This document shows, one piece after another, positions 27,130-37,481 of a stretch of DNA of 41,600 nt (position 1 is the first letter of the stretch; each line of letters starts with the position of its first letter). This DNA comes from Shewanella sp. NIFS-20-20 (lineage in GTDB: Bacteria > Pseudomonadota > Gammaproteobacteria > Enterobacterales > Shewanellaceae). The stretch spans positions 1 to 41,600 of the forward strand of contig NZ_JAHUTT010000035.1 of assembly GCF_019209865.1 (NCBI RefSeq). Direction: 5' to 3'. The position numbers and the translations under genes are program-made. Under the pieces are notes generated by a model, which saw only the letters and a list, made by a program, of their open reading frames with translations, was not told the origin of the DNA and did not search any database.

Positions 27130-27445
27130 CGAGTCACTTCCGAAAAATTGGTTATTGTAAGCGATGTAACAGCAAGGCATAAGTGCTTTAACACCCTTGA
27201 TGACCTATTTTGAATAATTAAAAACTTTATGCGGTGTATCAAATTGATACACAAGTATCACAATGTTAGAGTGTGATCGATCGCAGTAACATGATAGCCC
27301 TAAAGATGGTGGCAGTTTTTAGCTGAGATTAAACTTGCTTAAGTTTATGAGTTTTCGATAATTATTCATTGAACCTCGGCAGTAGTTTGCTTACATTAGC
27401 CGTGTTTCAAATTGTTAACATAACTAGCGGTAATCGGAGCACTTC
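27130..27445. other. Divergent trmJ / eptA control region
   Basis: 316 bases without a gene. Contains the palindrome at 27235-27251 and a further GTATCA half-site at 27255-27260. No regulator is adjacent. Confidence 0.5.
27235..27251. promoter_or_regulatory. 17-bp palindrome in the trmJ/eptA interval
   Basis: TGTATCAA-A-TTGATACA is a perfect palindrome about 195 bases ahead of eptA and 106 ahead of trmJ. It looks like an operator for a dimeric regulator; which one cannot be said. Confidence 0.5.
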
Positions 27446-29065
27446 TTGTCAAATAAAAAAATAATAATAACGCCAGTGGTATTTGTGGCAATGATCGCCG
27501 TATGGTACGTACTGGTTTTCAATTGGCCATTGTGGGAGTTTGTCGCCGCTGGCTTAAACAAACAAGGCGACTTTAGCCGAGTATTTGCCCTCACAATGCC
27601 GGTTTTTTTGTGGGCGGCACTCAGTTTTATTTTTAGTTTGATAAGTCCTGCGAAGCTGATTAAACCTCTATTTATCCCGCTTACTTTGTTGTCGTCAATT
27701 GTCTTTTTTGCTGGATGGAAATATGGTGTGGTATTTGATTACAGCATGATGGAGAACGTTTTCCAAACCCATCCTGCTGAAGCTTCAATGTACTTAAATT
27801 TTTCTGCGGTTTCAGCTTTTGCATTGAGCGGCGTGTTGCCAGCGTTAATTATTTGGAAACTACCAATAACCGCGCTGCCAATGGCCAAGGCAATCAAGCA
27901 GCGAGCGCTGTTTATGGTGGCGATGTTAGTGATTATTGGAGCGATAGTGGCGCTATTTATGCAAAATTATTTAGCGTTTGGCCGAAATAATGACGAAATT
28001 AAACGTATGGTGGTTCCAACTTATTTTATCGGGTCGTTAGTAAAGTATATCAATCGAACCTATGTTGAGACTCCGCTGCCTTACCAGCAATTGGGCCTAG
28101 ATGCTCAGGTGACACTAAAAAAAGCCAAACCCAATTTAATGGTATTAGTGGTTGGAGAGACTGCCCGAGCCCAAAATTATGCCTATTATGGGTACGGTAA
28201 AAATACCAACCCTTACACTGAAAAATATCCTTTACAGGTTTTCGCCGATGTCAGCTCTTGTGGCACTGCGACAGCCGTCTCGTTGCCTTGTATGTTTTCT
28301 CGGTTTAATCGGGAACAATATGATCCGCGTCATGCCAAGGCGCAAGATAATCTAATCGATGTTTTACATCATGCAGGCATTGATGTGTTATGGCTCGATA
28401 ATGATGGAGGCTGTAAGGGCGTGTGTGCCCGTGTGAAAACCATCAATATTGCCTTAGATAGCGAGCCCACACTTTGTAATGGCAGTCGTTGCTTAGATCA
28501 AGTGTTGGTCGACCAACTCCAGAGGTCATTGCTCGAGTTAACAGATGACAATACCTTAATTGTGTTACACATCATGGGCAGCCATGGACCCACTTATTAC
28601 CAACGTTATCCCGAATCGATGCGACGTTTTAGTCCTGATTGTCAGCGGAGTGATATTCAAAATTGCTCTAAAGAAGCCTTAGTTAATACCTATGATAATA
28701 GCTTGGTCTATACCGACTATGTATTGAGTGAAGTCATCGCTAAACTTGAAACCGTGACGGATTTTGACACTGCCATGCTGTATATTTCAGATCACGGAGA
28801 ATCCTTGGGAGAAATGGGTCTCTACTTGCATGGTACACCTTATTCGATGGCACCGAAGGAACAAACACATATTCCGATGCTCACTTGGTTTTCACCGGAT
28901 TATTTAGCGCAGAATCATTTGTCATTGGCCTGTATTGAACAGCAAGCAGCACAGGGACATTATTCTCAAGACAATCTGTTTGATACGGTGTTAGGACTTT
29001 TAAATGTTAATACTCAAGAATATCGCCCAGATCAAGATATACTAAAGTTATGCCGCAAGGATTGA
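27446..29065 (+). CDS. eptA: Lipid A phosphoethanolamine transferase (EptA family)
   Basis: Transfers phosphoethanolamine from phosphatidylethanolamine to lipid A at the periplasmic face of the inner membrane, lowering negative charge and often giving polymyxin resistance. The 539-residue protein has five N-terminal membrane helices (about 1-175) and a periplasmic sulfatase-fold domain with GETARAQNYAYYGY (237-250), the SCGTATA nucleophile segment (271-277), HIMGSHGPTYY and SDHGESLGE metal ligands, and paired cysteines for disulfides. TTG 27446 has GGAG seven bases upstream. No two-component system lies beside it. The substrate could be another glycan, but the EptA pattern is close. Confidence 0.9.
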   Translation: MSNKKIIITPVVFVAMIAVWYVLVFNWPLWEFVAAGLNKQGDFSRVFALTMPVFLWAALSFIFSLISPAKLIKPLFIPLTLLSSIVFFAGWKYGVVFDYSMMENVFQTHPAEASMYLNFSAVSAFALSGVLPALIIWKLPITALPMAKAIKQRALFMVAMLVIIGAIVALFMQNYLAFGRNNDEIKRMVVPTYFIGSLVKYINRTYVETPLPYQQLGLDAQVTLKKAKPNLMVLVVGETARAQNYAYYGYGKNTNPYTEKYPLQVFADVSSCGTATAVSLPCMFSRFNREQYDPRHAKAQDNLIDVLHHAGIDVLWLDNDGGCKGVCARVKTINIALDSEPTLCNGSRCLDQVLVDQLQRSLLELTDDNTLIVLHIMGSHGPTYYQRYPESMRRFSPDCQRSDIQNCSKEALVNTYDNSLVYTDYVLSEVIAKLETVTDFDTAMLYISDHGESLGEMGLYLHGTPYSMAPKEQTHIPMLTWFSPDYLAQNHLSLACIEQQAAQGHYSQDNLFDTVLGLLNVNTQEYRPDQDILKLCRKD

Positions 29066-29103
29066 GTGCAATGACATCAACAACATTATAAGTAGTAGAG
29101 TTC

Positions 29104-30153
29104 ATGGATAAGATAATAACTGCTAAAACAGATGCGACAGGTGTTGACCCTTCGACCAAATTATTACGTCTTGCTATTCCGCAAATGACTCGTTATGGCA
29201 TTGCGGTGACACCGGACAATTACGCGGTATGGTATGAATATTTTAAAGGTGAAAACCGCAGTTTAGTGACGGCTGTAAATCATTACATCAACAATGAAAT
29301 TCGTTTCACTGATAAAATTAATCAAGATTTATATCATCAATTTGTTGAGGCTAAACCGACGGTTGATTTAGTCAAATCTCATCTGGACACGGAACGGATT
29401 ATCAGCAATCTGTTAGATACGATTGCCAGTATGAGTACTGATAGTTGCGAATTCTCTGGTGTGTTAACTACCTACAGTCATCGATTAAATACGTCGCCGA
29501 CCATAGATTCATTAGGGCAATTAGTGACGGAGTTAAAAGCTCATGTGGATGAGATGATCACGTCAAACTCTAGCTTGGAGCAAAGTCTGGGGGCGATGCA
29601 AACTGAGCTTTCTTGCTTAAAATCTGAAATGAGCACACTTGAGCAAGCCAGTTTAACCGATGCCCTAACGTCACTGAAAAATCGACGGGCGTTTGACATG
29701 ACGATATCCGCGCAAGTGGATTTCGTTAAGCAGGGCGGAGAACCATTTTGTTTGTTGATGATTGATATTGATCACTTCAAAAAAATTAATGATATTCATG
29801 GACATCAAGTGGGCGACAAGGTCTTGGCTTATGTTGCCAAAATGCTGACGAATGCAGTGAGAGGAGAAGACTTTGTCGGCCGATTTGGCGGTGAGGAGTT
29901 TGTGATTATTTTACCAAAGACAGATTATACCTCGGCATTAGTGGTGGCTGAAAACTTACGCAGTCGCATTAGTCACAAACAGCTAAGTATTGGGAAAGCC
30001 AAAGAGTCTATTGGTAAAGTGACCGTGTCTATTGGTGTGGCCACCGCAAACATTGCTGACGATAACGACAGCTGTATTGCTCGAGCGGATGCTGCCTTAT
30101 ATTCGGCCAAAGCCGCAGGGAGAAATTCCGTGGTGGGTGAGCAACGCCAGTGA
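29104..30153 (+). CDS. GGDEF diguanylate cyclase
   Basis: Makes cyclic di-GMP from two GTP. 349 residues: an N-terminal region (about 15-180) with no membrane segment, containing the motif YGIAVTPDNYAVWYEYFKG seen at the head of a subgroup of soluble cyclases, a helical linker, and the GGDEF domain (about 184-345). The active site reads GGEEF (262-266), metal ligands lie in DIDHFKKIND, and an intact inhibitory I-site RGED (253-256) sits five residues before GGEEF, so product inhibition is expected. The sensory input is unknown. It follows eptA by 38 bases and may be co-transcribed. Confidence 0.92.
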   Translation: MDKIITAKTDATGVDPSTKLLRLAIPQMTRYGIAVTPDNYAVWYEYFKGENRSLVTAVNHYINNEIRFTDKINQDLYHQFVEAKPTVDLVKSHLDTERIISNLLDTIASMSTDSCEFSGVLTTYSHRLNTSPTIDSLGQLVTELKAHVDEMITSNSSLEQSLGAMQTELSCLKSEMSTLEQASLTDALTSLKNRRAFDMTISAQVDFVKQGGEPFCLLMIDIDHFKKINDIHGHQVGDKVLAYVAKMLTNAVRGEDFVGRFGGEEFVIILPKTDYTSALVVAENLRSRISHKQLSIGKAKESIGKVTVSIGVATANIADDNDSCIARADAALYSAKAAGRNSVVGEQRQ

Positions 30154-30208
30154 TCGAGCAATAACACGCTTACGACAGCCTACTGCGATGGGCTACTGAG
30201 TCATGATA

Positions 30209-30240
30209 AACGCCGCACGTTCAATGTAAACGACGGCGTT
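30209..30240. terminator. Hairpin between the diguanylate cyclase and the convergent patZ-like gene
   Basis: AACGCCG (30209-30215) pairs with CGGCGTT (30234-30240), with a partial inner stem. The flanks are only modestly T-rich; it probably serves both convergent genes. Confidence 0.5.
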
Positions 30241-30246
30241 GTTTAG

Positions 30247-32937
30247 TTAATTGTCGATGGGATTCAATTTTTTATGCATAAAAATCAGTCGTTCTTCTAA
30301 ATCAAAGGTGACACTAAAGCCCAAGGTCTTAGCTAAATTTGCCATGTTGCGATTTTCAATCATGGTATAGCCGCTCATGCTTTGGGTGCCTTTTTGGGTA
30401 AAGTACTCCATCAGCTTTTCCAGCAACATCCGACCTAGACCCAGTCCTTGATAGTCACTTCTGACGGCCATTGCAAATTCGGCATCGACATTGTCAGGAT
30501 CGATTGAAGCTCTTACCGCACCTAAGGTTATTTCTTCATGGTTGGCGTCAGTATCAATTGCAATAAAGGCCATTTCTCGGGCGTAATCAATTTGAGTTAA
30601 CACCGCCATTTCTTCATGCGTCATTGCCGCCCGCACTCCAAAATAACGTTTATACCTATCTTCAGCTGACAGTGAATTGTCAAATACCATATGTTTGGGC
30701 TCATCTTCAGGTAAAATCGGGCGCAACATGACCTCGCGGCCGTTTTTTAGGGTTTGCCATTGTTCGAGCTCTTTGGGGTAGGGTTGAATGGCTAAGGGAT
30801 CTTGCGGGGTGTCTTCTTTAGGGTATAAGTGAATGATGACATCAAGCGCTGTAATTTTGGTGCCCGCGGCAAGTACGGGATTGATATCCAGTGCAGCGAT
30901 TTCAGGGCAGTCAATAATAAGTTGCGAGATCTGAGTTAACAGAATACATAAGGCCGTCATGTCGAGCCCTAAGGGGAGGTGCCTGTCCCGTAATTTATTG
31001 GTTTTTAATGCTTGAATAATCATATAGCGGGCTAACGTCATATTCAGTGGTGGCAAGGCGACTGCGGCATCCCGAGTGGGTGACCATTCCGACCCCCCTT
31101 CACCGAGACAAATGGCCGGTCCAAACACCGGGTCGGTAATCACCGCCAGCCGTAATTCTTGCGCACCAGCGGTCAGTGCCATTTTTTGCACTAATAGCCC
31201 TTCAATTTCAGCATTAGGATCCATCGCATGCACTCTGGCTTGCATTGCTTGCGCTGCCTGACGAACTTCGGCTTTGGAGCTGAGATTTAACATCACGCCT
31301 TGTACGTCAGACTTATACATGATTTGCGGAGATTGCACCTTTAGTGCGACAGGAAAACCTATATCAGTGGCCAGGCGACAAGCTTGCTCAACGGATGCCG
31401 CTGGCAGGGTGGTGATGGTATTGAGACCATAGGCGGCAAGAATACCACTGGCATCATGAGTTTCTAGCACTAACTGACCTTGCGCTTGGGCCTGACTAAT
31501 GATTTGTTTAGCTTTAATGCTATCGGTCGGGATGTGATCTGGGATTGAAGGAGGCACTTCTTGTAATAATTTTTGATTGCGACGTAATTCCACTAAATGC
31601 ATTAACGAACCGACAGCGGCTTCAGGGGTGCGGTAACTGGGGATGCCTGCTTGGCTAAAAATCTTTCGCGCATGATAGGCGGCATCCTCACCTGACCAGT
31701 TGGTCAGTACACTGATTTTATGCCGATTAGGATGACTCTTGAGTAAGGTGACTATCCCATTAGCAATATTGGCGCTATCACCCAGGGCTGAGGGGGAGTG
31801 CAGCACTAATATGGCATCGGCAATATGTAAGTCCATGGCGACCTCGAGTGCCTTGACGTAGCGCTTGGCATCGGCATCACCGCCAATATCTATTGGGTTG
31901 TCACGGGACCAGTTAGCCGGTAAAAATGTATCAAGACGCTCAATACAGTCGGCCGATAGCCGCGCCGGCTTGCCGCCTTTAATGATAAGGCTGTCGAGGG
32001 CCAAAATACCGGGGCCACCACCATTACTGATAATGGCTAATCGTTCGCCTCGCAAGCGAGTTGGGTGCGCTAAGCTTTCCACCGCCGCAAATAATTCGGG
32101 CAAGTCCAACACCCGTAACATCCCGGCCCGACGAAAGGCGGCTTCATAGACGATATCGTATCCGGTTGGCCCCCCCGTATGACGTTTAGCCGCATGAGCC
32201 CCTTCGTGGCTGCGACCTGATTTAATCACTAAAATTGGCTTGTGTTTGGCGCATGCTCTAGCAGCCGACAAGAAATGTTGTTTATTGTTGATTGAGTCTA
32301 TGTATAAGATCACCGCCTTGGTTTGCGCGTCCCGAGCGAGATAATCGAGTAACTCCCCAAAATCAATGTCTGCACTATCTCCAAGCGAGATAAAGGCACT
32401 GAAACCGATGTTTTTATGATTAGCCCAATCTAAGACCGTGGTGCAGAGCGCAGAGGATTGAGACACGAAAGCAATATTACCTGCCAAGGCTTGGGCATGA
32501 GTGACACTGGCATTAAGCCCGATTAATGGCAGGATAATACCTAGGCTATTTGGCCCGAGAATGCGCATATTAAAGCGTTTTGCTACGGCTAAAATGCCGC
32601 TTAGGGCTTGGCTATCTTGGTGATTGATATCGCTAGCCATGATAATGGCGGTTTTACAGCCAACCTGGGCCAAGGTTTCAATAAGGGCGGCCACCCGCGA
32701 GCCGCGGGTACAGACAATGGCTAGATCGGGAATGATAGGTAATGCGGTGATATTTGGGTACGCCAGTATGCCATGCACCGCCGTCGCCTTTGGGGTCACT
32801 GGCATGATGGGCCCGTTAAACGTGTTGGCTAATAAGTTTTTTATCACCAAATAGCCGGCACTGTCGCGACGATTGGATGCGCCAATGATGGCGACAGCAT
32901 TGGGTTTAAACAGGCTGTGTAATGTCGGTTGACTCAT
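30247..32937 (-). CDS. patZ: PatZ/Pka-type acyl-CoA synthetase (NDP-forming) fused to GNAT acetyltransferase
   Basis: Protein lysine acetyltransferase that, in enteric bacteria, acetylates and inactivates acetyl-CoA synthetase and other enzymes. 896 residues: a CoA-binding and succinyl-CoA-ligase-like alpha part (about 1-450, with IIGASNRRDSAGY and IISNGGGPG), an ATP-grasp beta part (about 480-700, with VALKVQSPQIMYKSDVQGV) and a C-terminal GNAT domain (about 735-890, with RSDYQGLGLGRMLLEKLM, the acetyl-CoA loop). Start 32937 is chosen because MSQPTLHSLF is the usual N terminus and AAGGGATG precedes it. It stands alone between convergent and divergent neighbours. Confidence 0.9.
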   Translation of the reverse strand: MSQPTLHSLFKPNAVAIIGASNRRDSAGYLVIKNLLANTFNGPIMPVTPKATAVHGILAYPNITALPIIPDLAIVCTRGSRVAALIETLAQVGCKTAIIMASDINHQDSQALSGILAVAKRFNMRILGPNSLGIILPLIGLNASVTHAQALAGNIAFVSQSSALCTTVLDWANHKNIGFSAFISLGDSADIDFGELLDYLARDAQTKAVILYIDSINNKQHFLSAARACAKHKPILVIKSGRSHEGAHAAKRHTGGPTGYDIVYEAAFRRAGMLRVLDLPELFAAVESLAHPTRLRGERLAIISNGGGPGILALDSLIIKGGKPARLSADCIERLDTFLPANWSRDNPIDIGGDADAKRYVKALEVAMDLHIADAILVLHSPSALGDSANIANGIVTLLKSHPNRHKISVLTNWSGEDAAYHARKIFSQAGIPSYRTPEAAVGSLMHLVELRRNQKLLQEVPPSIPDHIPTDSIKAKQIISQAQAQGQLVLETHDASGILAAYGLNTITTLPAASVEQACRLATDIGFPVALKVQSPQIMYKSDVQGVMLNLSSKAEVRQAAQAMQARVHAMDPNAEIEGLLVQKMALTAGAQELRLAVITDPVFGPAICLGEGGSEWSPTRDAAVALPPLNMTLARYMIIQALKTNKLRDRHLPLGLDMTALCILLTQISQLIIDCPEIAALDINPVLAAGTKITALDVIIHLYPKEDTPQDPLAIQPYPKELEQWQTLKNGREVMLRPILPEDEPKHMVFDNSLSAEDRYKRYFGVRAAMTHEEMAVLTQIDYAREMAFIAIDTDANHEEITLGAVRASIDPDNVDAEFAMAVRSDYQGLGLGRMLLEKLMEYFTQKGTQSMSGYTMIENRNMANLAKTLGFSVTFDLEERLIFMHKKLNPIDN

Positions 32938-33114
32938 AGTGTCTTCATCCCTTGAACCATGATAAATCAGTGTACCTGAGGCTAAGACTCTTGGACAGGT
33001 TCCAAGGAGCAAATTTCCCCCAAAGCCGCTGATAAATTAAGGCCTTTTAATCCGACTGTAGTGAGAAGCAATGCTATAGTTGTATGATTGCAAATCGCGC
33101 TAAAGGCCAGTCCA

Positions 33115-34524
33115 TTGGATCAGGAAATCAAACTACGCGAACAGCCAACTAAAGTGGTTAGACGCTTCATAGCCAATCATAAGAATCCAGTCATTATTCT
33201 ATTGTTGTCGGCTCTTGTCGGCACTGGCGCCGGCTTATTATCAACCTTATTTGATATTTGCATCGACTGGATTGATGAAACGCGCCATCATTTTCTTTCA
33301 CAGCAAACAGGGTTGTGGTCTGATTTAAGCATAGGGCTTTTAGTTTGCATTTCGAGTGCGTTACTCACCATGATGGGATTTTGGTTAGTCTATCGCTTTG
33401 CCCCTGAGGCATCAGGTTCAGGTATCCCCGAAATTGAAGGCGCGCTAGATAATGTGCGACCGGTGCGCTGGTGGCGAGTTATTCCTGTGAAATTTTTTGG
33501 TGGCATCGGTACGATAGGGGCTGGGCTAGTGTTAGGACGTGAAGGACCTTCAGTACAAATGGGCGGTGCGGTCGGACGGATGTTATATGATATCTTTCGG
33601 CTAAAGGATGATGAAGGACGGCATACCTTAGTGGCCTCCGGTGCAGCGGGGGGACTGGCTGCTGCATTTAACGCGCCATTGGCTGGTATCATGTTTGTGA
33701 TTGAAGAAATGCGGCCACAATTTCGCTATAACCTGGTTTCCGTCAAAGCCGTCATGATTTCGGCGGTGATGGCAACGATTGTTTATCGCAGCCTGCAAGG
33801 GCAAGAAGCGATGATTACGTTACCCACCTATGATGCGCCGCCGTTATTATCCCTCGCCTTATTTTTACTTTTGGGATTAATCTTTGGGGCTTTTGGTGTG
33901 CTCTTTAATCGTCTGGTCGTGGGTATGATGGATGGTTTTGAGCGCTGGCATCGTCACCAGCAACACCGGTTTTTATTGTTAGGTGCCGGCCTAGGTGGCT
34001 TTTTTGGATTGATGTTGTTGTGGTTACCTGACATTACCGGTGAAGGGGTCGAACTCATTCCTGCCGCCGCCCATGGCAATTACGCACTCGGGGCATTAGC
34101 CGGCTTGTTTGCCATTCGATTAATCACGACGTTGGCGTGTTTTAGCTCGGGAGCTCCTGGTGGGGTTTTTGCCCCTATGCTCGCCCTTGGCACCTTATTT
34201 GGTACCTTATTTGGTCTTGTATGCCAGCAGTTGTTTCCTTCATTGGCGCTAGACGCTGGGATGTTTGCGATTGCTGGTATGGGGGCGCTATTTGCCGCTA
34301 CGGTGCGCGCGCCAATCACGGGCATATTACTGGTGATAGAACTCACCGAAAATTACGATTTAATTTTGCCGCTGATTATTACTTGTCTCGGCGCGACCAT
34401 GATGGCGCAGTTTTTAGGGGGACAACCGATATATTCTCAGTTGCTAAAACGCACCTTAGCAAAACAAGCCGCTGAACCGGCAACGGCAAGTCCGGCAAAC
34501 TCGAGCACAACATCGGCTAATTAA
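33115..34524 (+). CDS. clcA: ClC-family H+/Cl- antiporter (ClcA)
   Basis: Inner-membrane exchanger of chloride for protons, linked to acid resistance in E. coli. About 469 residues with the three ClC signatures: GSGIPE (101-106), GREGPS with gating glutamate E143, and the EEMRPQ segment with the internal proton glutamate near residue 198. Later FSSGAPGGVFAPML and GMGALFAATVRAPITG complete the pore. There are no C-terminal CBS domains. TTG 33115 is preferred because AAAGG lies eight bases ahead; TTG 33088 in the same frame is an alternative adding nine residues. Confidence 0.92.
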   Translation: MDQEIKLREQPTKVVRRFIANHKNPVIILLLSALVGTGAGLLSTLFDICIDWIDETRHHFLSQQTGLWSDLSIGLLVCISSALLTMMGFWLVYRFAPEASGSGIPEIEGALDNVRPVRWWRVIPVKFFGGIGTIGAGLVLGREGPSVQMGGAVGRMLYDIFRLKDDEGRHTLVASGAAGGLAAAFNAPLAGIMFVIEEMRPQFRYNLVSVKAVMISAVMATIVYRSLQGQEAMITLPTYDAPPLLSLALFLLLGLIFGAFGVLFNRLVVGMMDGFERWHRHQQHRFLLLGAGLGGFFGLMLLWLPDITGEGVELIPAAAHGNYALGALAGLFAIRLITTLACFSSGAPGGVFAPMLALGTLFGTLFGLVCQQLFPSLALDAGMFAIAGMGALFAATVRAPITGILLVIELTENYDLILPLIITCLGATMMAQFLGGQPIYSQLLKRTLAKQAAEPATASPANSSTTSAN

Positions 34525-34632
34525 GCGTGTTTTTGGCGAGGTATTATGCGTTCTGTCCATGCTGAAGAGAACACGCGCCAGTGTATGAGATAATCAGGTT
34601 GGCTCAAGCAATTCAGAGGTTTGTCATCTGGA

Positions 34633-37446
34633 TTATTTGAACTTTTTCTGTGGCAATGATTGTTCATTGAGTAAGAAAAATTCCACCATTTGGGTCATGT
34701 CCTCCGCTTGAGACAGTAAGGTTTCACTGGCCGTCGTGCCTTCTTCAACTAACGCGGCATTTTGTTGGGTCATATCATCCATACGGCAGATGGAGGCATT
34801 GACTTGCTCAATGCCCACACTTTGCTCCTGCGCGGCGATACTGATGTCATTCATTTTTTCGCGCACTTGTTCGACGGTTTGAACAATCTCTTTTAGTGTG
34901 CTGCCGGTTTCGGTCACCAGCACGGCTCCACTGGCCACTTTCTCATTACTGTTTCTGATGAGCTCTTTAATTTCTTTGGCCGCACTGGCTGAGCGTTGTG
35001 CCAGATTTCTCACTTCGCCAGCCACCACGGCAAAGCCTCGGCCTTGCTCACCGGCTCTCGCGGCTTCGACGGCTGCATTGAGCGCCAACAGATTGGTTTG
35101 GAATGCAATTTCATCAATGACGCTAATAATGTCTGATATTTTGTTACTGGCACTGGTGATCTCATTCATGGCGTTAATGCTGCGGTTAACCACTTCACCA
35201 CCGATTTGCGCTTTTGCGCTGGCTTCAGCACTTAAGTCATTAGCTACCATGGCATTATCTGCACTGTGTCTGACGGTTGCGGTCATTTCTTCCATGCTGG
35301 CAGCCGTTGATTGTAATGAGCAAGCTTGCGCTTCAGTGCGCGTACTTAAATCCCGATTACCAGCGGTAATTTCATTGGATGAAAACGAAATGGTTTGCGC
35401 ACTGATGCGGATGTCACGGATCACTTGAGTGAGCTTTTCAATGGTGCGGTTGGTATCTTCTTTTAAAATACTAAGACGTCCCTGATAATTTTGGGTGATC
35501 CTTGCGGTCAGATCCCCCCTGGCCATGGCACTTAAAATACGCTGCATGTCTTCAAGTGCATCTTCAATGGTGGTGGTCAATGTATTGAGCCCACTGGAAA
35601 GATTGAGGAAGAATCCTTCCTTATTCTCTAAGGTTAACCGTAACGAGAAGTCACCCTTAGCGGCGCACTCGACGACTTTATCAATTTCTTTTTCTATGGC
35701 TATCTCAGCGGTTCTGTCAGTCAGTTCCACGACGATACCAAGTCGGTTACCTTTATGATCAAGAATAGGGTTAACCGCTACACCGAAATGCTTATTCACC
35801 ATTTGGAATTCGCTATAGTGGCTATGGGTGAGCTTATCTAATAGTTGACGTTGGTGTTGGGGGTGATTATGAAATAGGTCGATAGACTGACCAGTGACGT
35901 TATCTGCTTTAAAATTAGGAATATGCACCCTAATTTCTTCTTCAGCCTCCTCGATCATTTTATGGGCGGCGCGGTTGATATAGATAATTTTGTATTCATT
36001 ATCGGCAATCATGGTGTTGGTTGAGACATTATCCAGTGCTTGGCGGACTCTGGCGTTTTCTTCACTGATTTGTTTTGCGTTATTTTCAACGACTTTACGT
36101 TCTTGCTCTAGAGTTTGTACATTATCGAGTGACGTATTGGTGGCTACTTTAATCGCCAGTAAATCGCCTTTGAAATCTGCATCAATCCGATGACTAAAGT
36201 CACCCTTGGCCAGCTTTTCCATCACCTTAGAAATTTCAGTCACAGCAGTTTCATTGGAAGATATTAAGCGATTAAATGCGGCGGCACATTGACCTATTTC
36301 ATCTTTACTTTCCACAGGGATACGTACTGAGTAATTACTTTCATCAGCCACTTGTCGTAATGAATTGGATAGTCGGATAACCGGAGTCGTTAATGTGCGG
36401 GTAAAGCCATAGGCGAGCAGTAAGATGACAATGGTGGAAAAACCTAAAGTAAGCCAGACAATATTGCTGAGTTTGGATACGGGAGCAAAGGCTTCAACAG
36501 CATCGATTTCCGCGACTAAGGCCCACACTAAATCAACCACTTGCACCCAAGTGTACGCCGATAACACTTGGTTATTGTTATAATCAAATGTCACTTTGGA
36601 ATTCGTTTGCATTTGTAAAGCGGCAACGGTCGAGGTGGTATTCACCGAGCCTTGTTCGGGGTTGGCGAAGGAGTTGATTACGCTGCGATGTTCAGGATCG
36701 GGAAATGAGTCTGAGCGCATTAATAAATCAGGGCCAACAAGATAGGTTTCACCAGTGGCTCCCATCCCATTGCGTTGCAACATAATGTTGTTGATGGCTT
36801 CAATCGAAATTTGAATCACGACCACAGCCTTAATGGTGCCATCGAGATCTTTAACCGGGGCTCCCATAAACGCGGCTGGTCGATTGTTGATGACGCTATA
36901 AGGCATAAAGTCTTGGAATTGAATGCTATCTCGCTCTAATACTTTCTGCCATATGGCAGTTAAGGGATGAGTGTTTTGGTCTTCTAACGATAAATTTATG
37001 CCTAAATCAGTTTCTCTATTGGCAGAATACAACACATGACCCATATCACTACTGATAATATAGACATCAGCATAACCAAATACGTTGACGTAATTGAGTA
37101 AATTGGTGCCATTTTCTTGCCATATTTCCTCATACTCATAGGTATCAATGGTGAAATTATCTTGTGGGCCGATTTCTTCATCGAGGGTGTAAAACGTTAA
37201 TAGACGATTCATTTTGCGCACATCTTCACTGCCCGCAAGTAAGGTAATGTCGTTGATCACCCGATCAAAGTAAGCATCTATCTGAGTTTTTTTCACTTCC
37301 CGCATACTAATCAATTGGGCAAAGGCTTGCTTAGTGAGCGACGCCGTCGAGTTTTGCAAGGCTAAGGTGGCTATGACACCTAACGGCACTAAGCCAATTA
37401 GCAAGAAGATAATCAGTAGTTTTGTGCGTAATGATAAGTTTTTCAA
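34633..37446 (-). CDS. Methyl-accepting chemotaxis protein with Cache-type sensor, PAS and several HAMP units
   Basis: Transmembrane chemoreceptor of 937 residues. Layout: TM1 (about 8-30), a periplasmic region of about 290 residues of double-Cache type (containing YLVGPDLLMRSDSF), TM2 (about 322-345), HAMP, a second HAMP-like unit (KGDFSHRI), a PAS domain (about 480-590, MIADNEYKIIYINR), two more HAMP-like units (KGDFSLRL and RGDLTARI), and the signalling domain with EIAFQTNLLALNAAVEAARA, where the hairpin tip is conserved. TTG 37446 with AGGAG seven bases upstream is preferred; the ATG at 37524 would overlap the upstream gene. It follows the broken binding-protein gene by 35 bases, suggesting one operon. 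Confidence 0.9.
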   Translation of the reverse strand: MKNLSLRTKLLIIFLLIGLVPLGVIATLALQNSTASLTKQAFAQLISMREVKKTQIDAYFDRVINDITLLAGSEDVRKMNRLLTFYTLDEEIGPQDNFTIDTYEYEEIWQENGTNLLNYVNVFGYADVYIISSDMGHVLYSANRETDLGINLSLEDQNTHPLTAIWQKVLERDSIQFQDFMPYSVINNRPAAFMGAPVKDLDGTIKAVVVIQISIEAINNIMLQRNGMGATGETYLVGPDLLMRSDSFPDPEHRSVINSFANPEQGSVNTTSTVAALQMQTNSKVTFDYNNNQVLSAYTWVQVVDLVWALVAEIDAVEAFAPVSKLSNIVWLTLGFSTIVILLLAYGFTRTLTTPVIRLSNSLRQVADESNYSVRIPVESKDEIGQCAAAFNRLISSNETAVTEISKVMEKLAKGDFSHRIDADFKGDLLAIKVATNTSLDNVQTLEQERKVVENNAKQISEENARVRQALDNVSTNTMIADNEYKIIYINRAAHKMIEEAEEEIRVHIPNFKADNVTGQSIDLFHNHPQHQRQLLDKLTHSHYSEFQMVNKHFGVAVNPILDHKGNRLGIVVELTDRTAEIAIEKEIDKVVECAAKGDFSLRLTLENKEGFFLNLSSGLNTLTTTIEDALEDMQRILSAMARGDLTARITQNYQGRLSILKEDTNRTIEKLTQVIRDIRISAQTISFSSNEITAGNRDLSTRTEAQACSLQSTAASMEEMTATVRHSADNAMVANDLSAEASAKAQIGGEVVNRSINAMNEITSASNKISDIISVIDEIAFQTNLLALNAAVEAARAGEQGRGFAVVAGEVRNLAQRSASAAKEIKELIRNSNEKVASGAVLVTETGSTLKEIVQTVEQVREKMNDISIAAQEQSVGIEQVNASICRMDDMTQQNAALVEEGTTASETLLSQAEDMTQMVEFFLLNEQSLPQKKFK

Positions 37447-37481
37447 GATGTTGCTCCTAGCATAAACAGATGCACATAACG

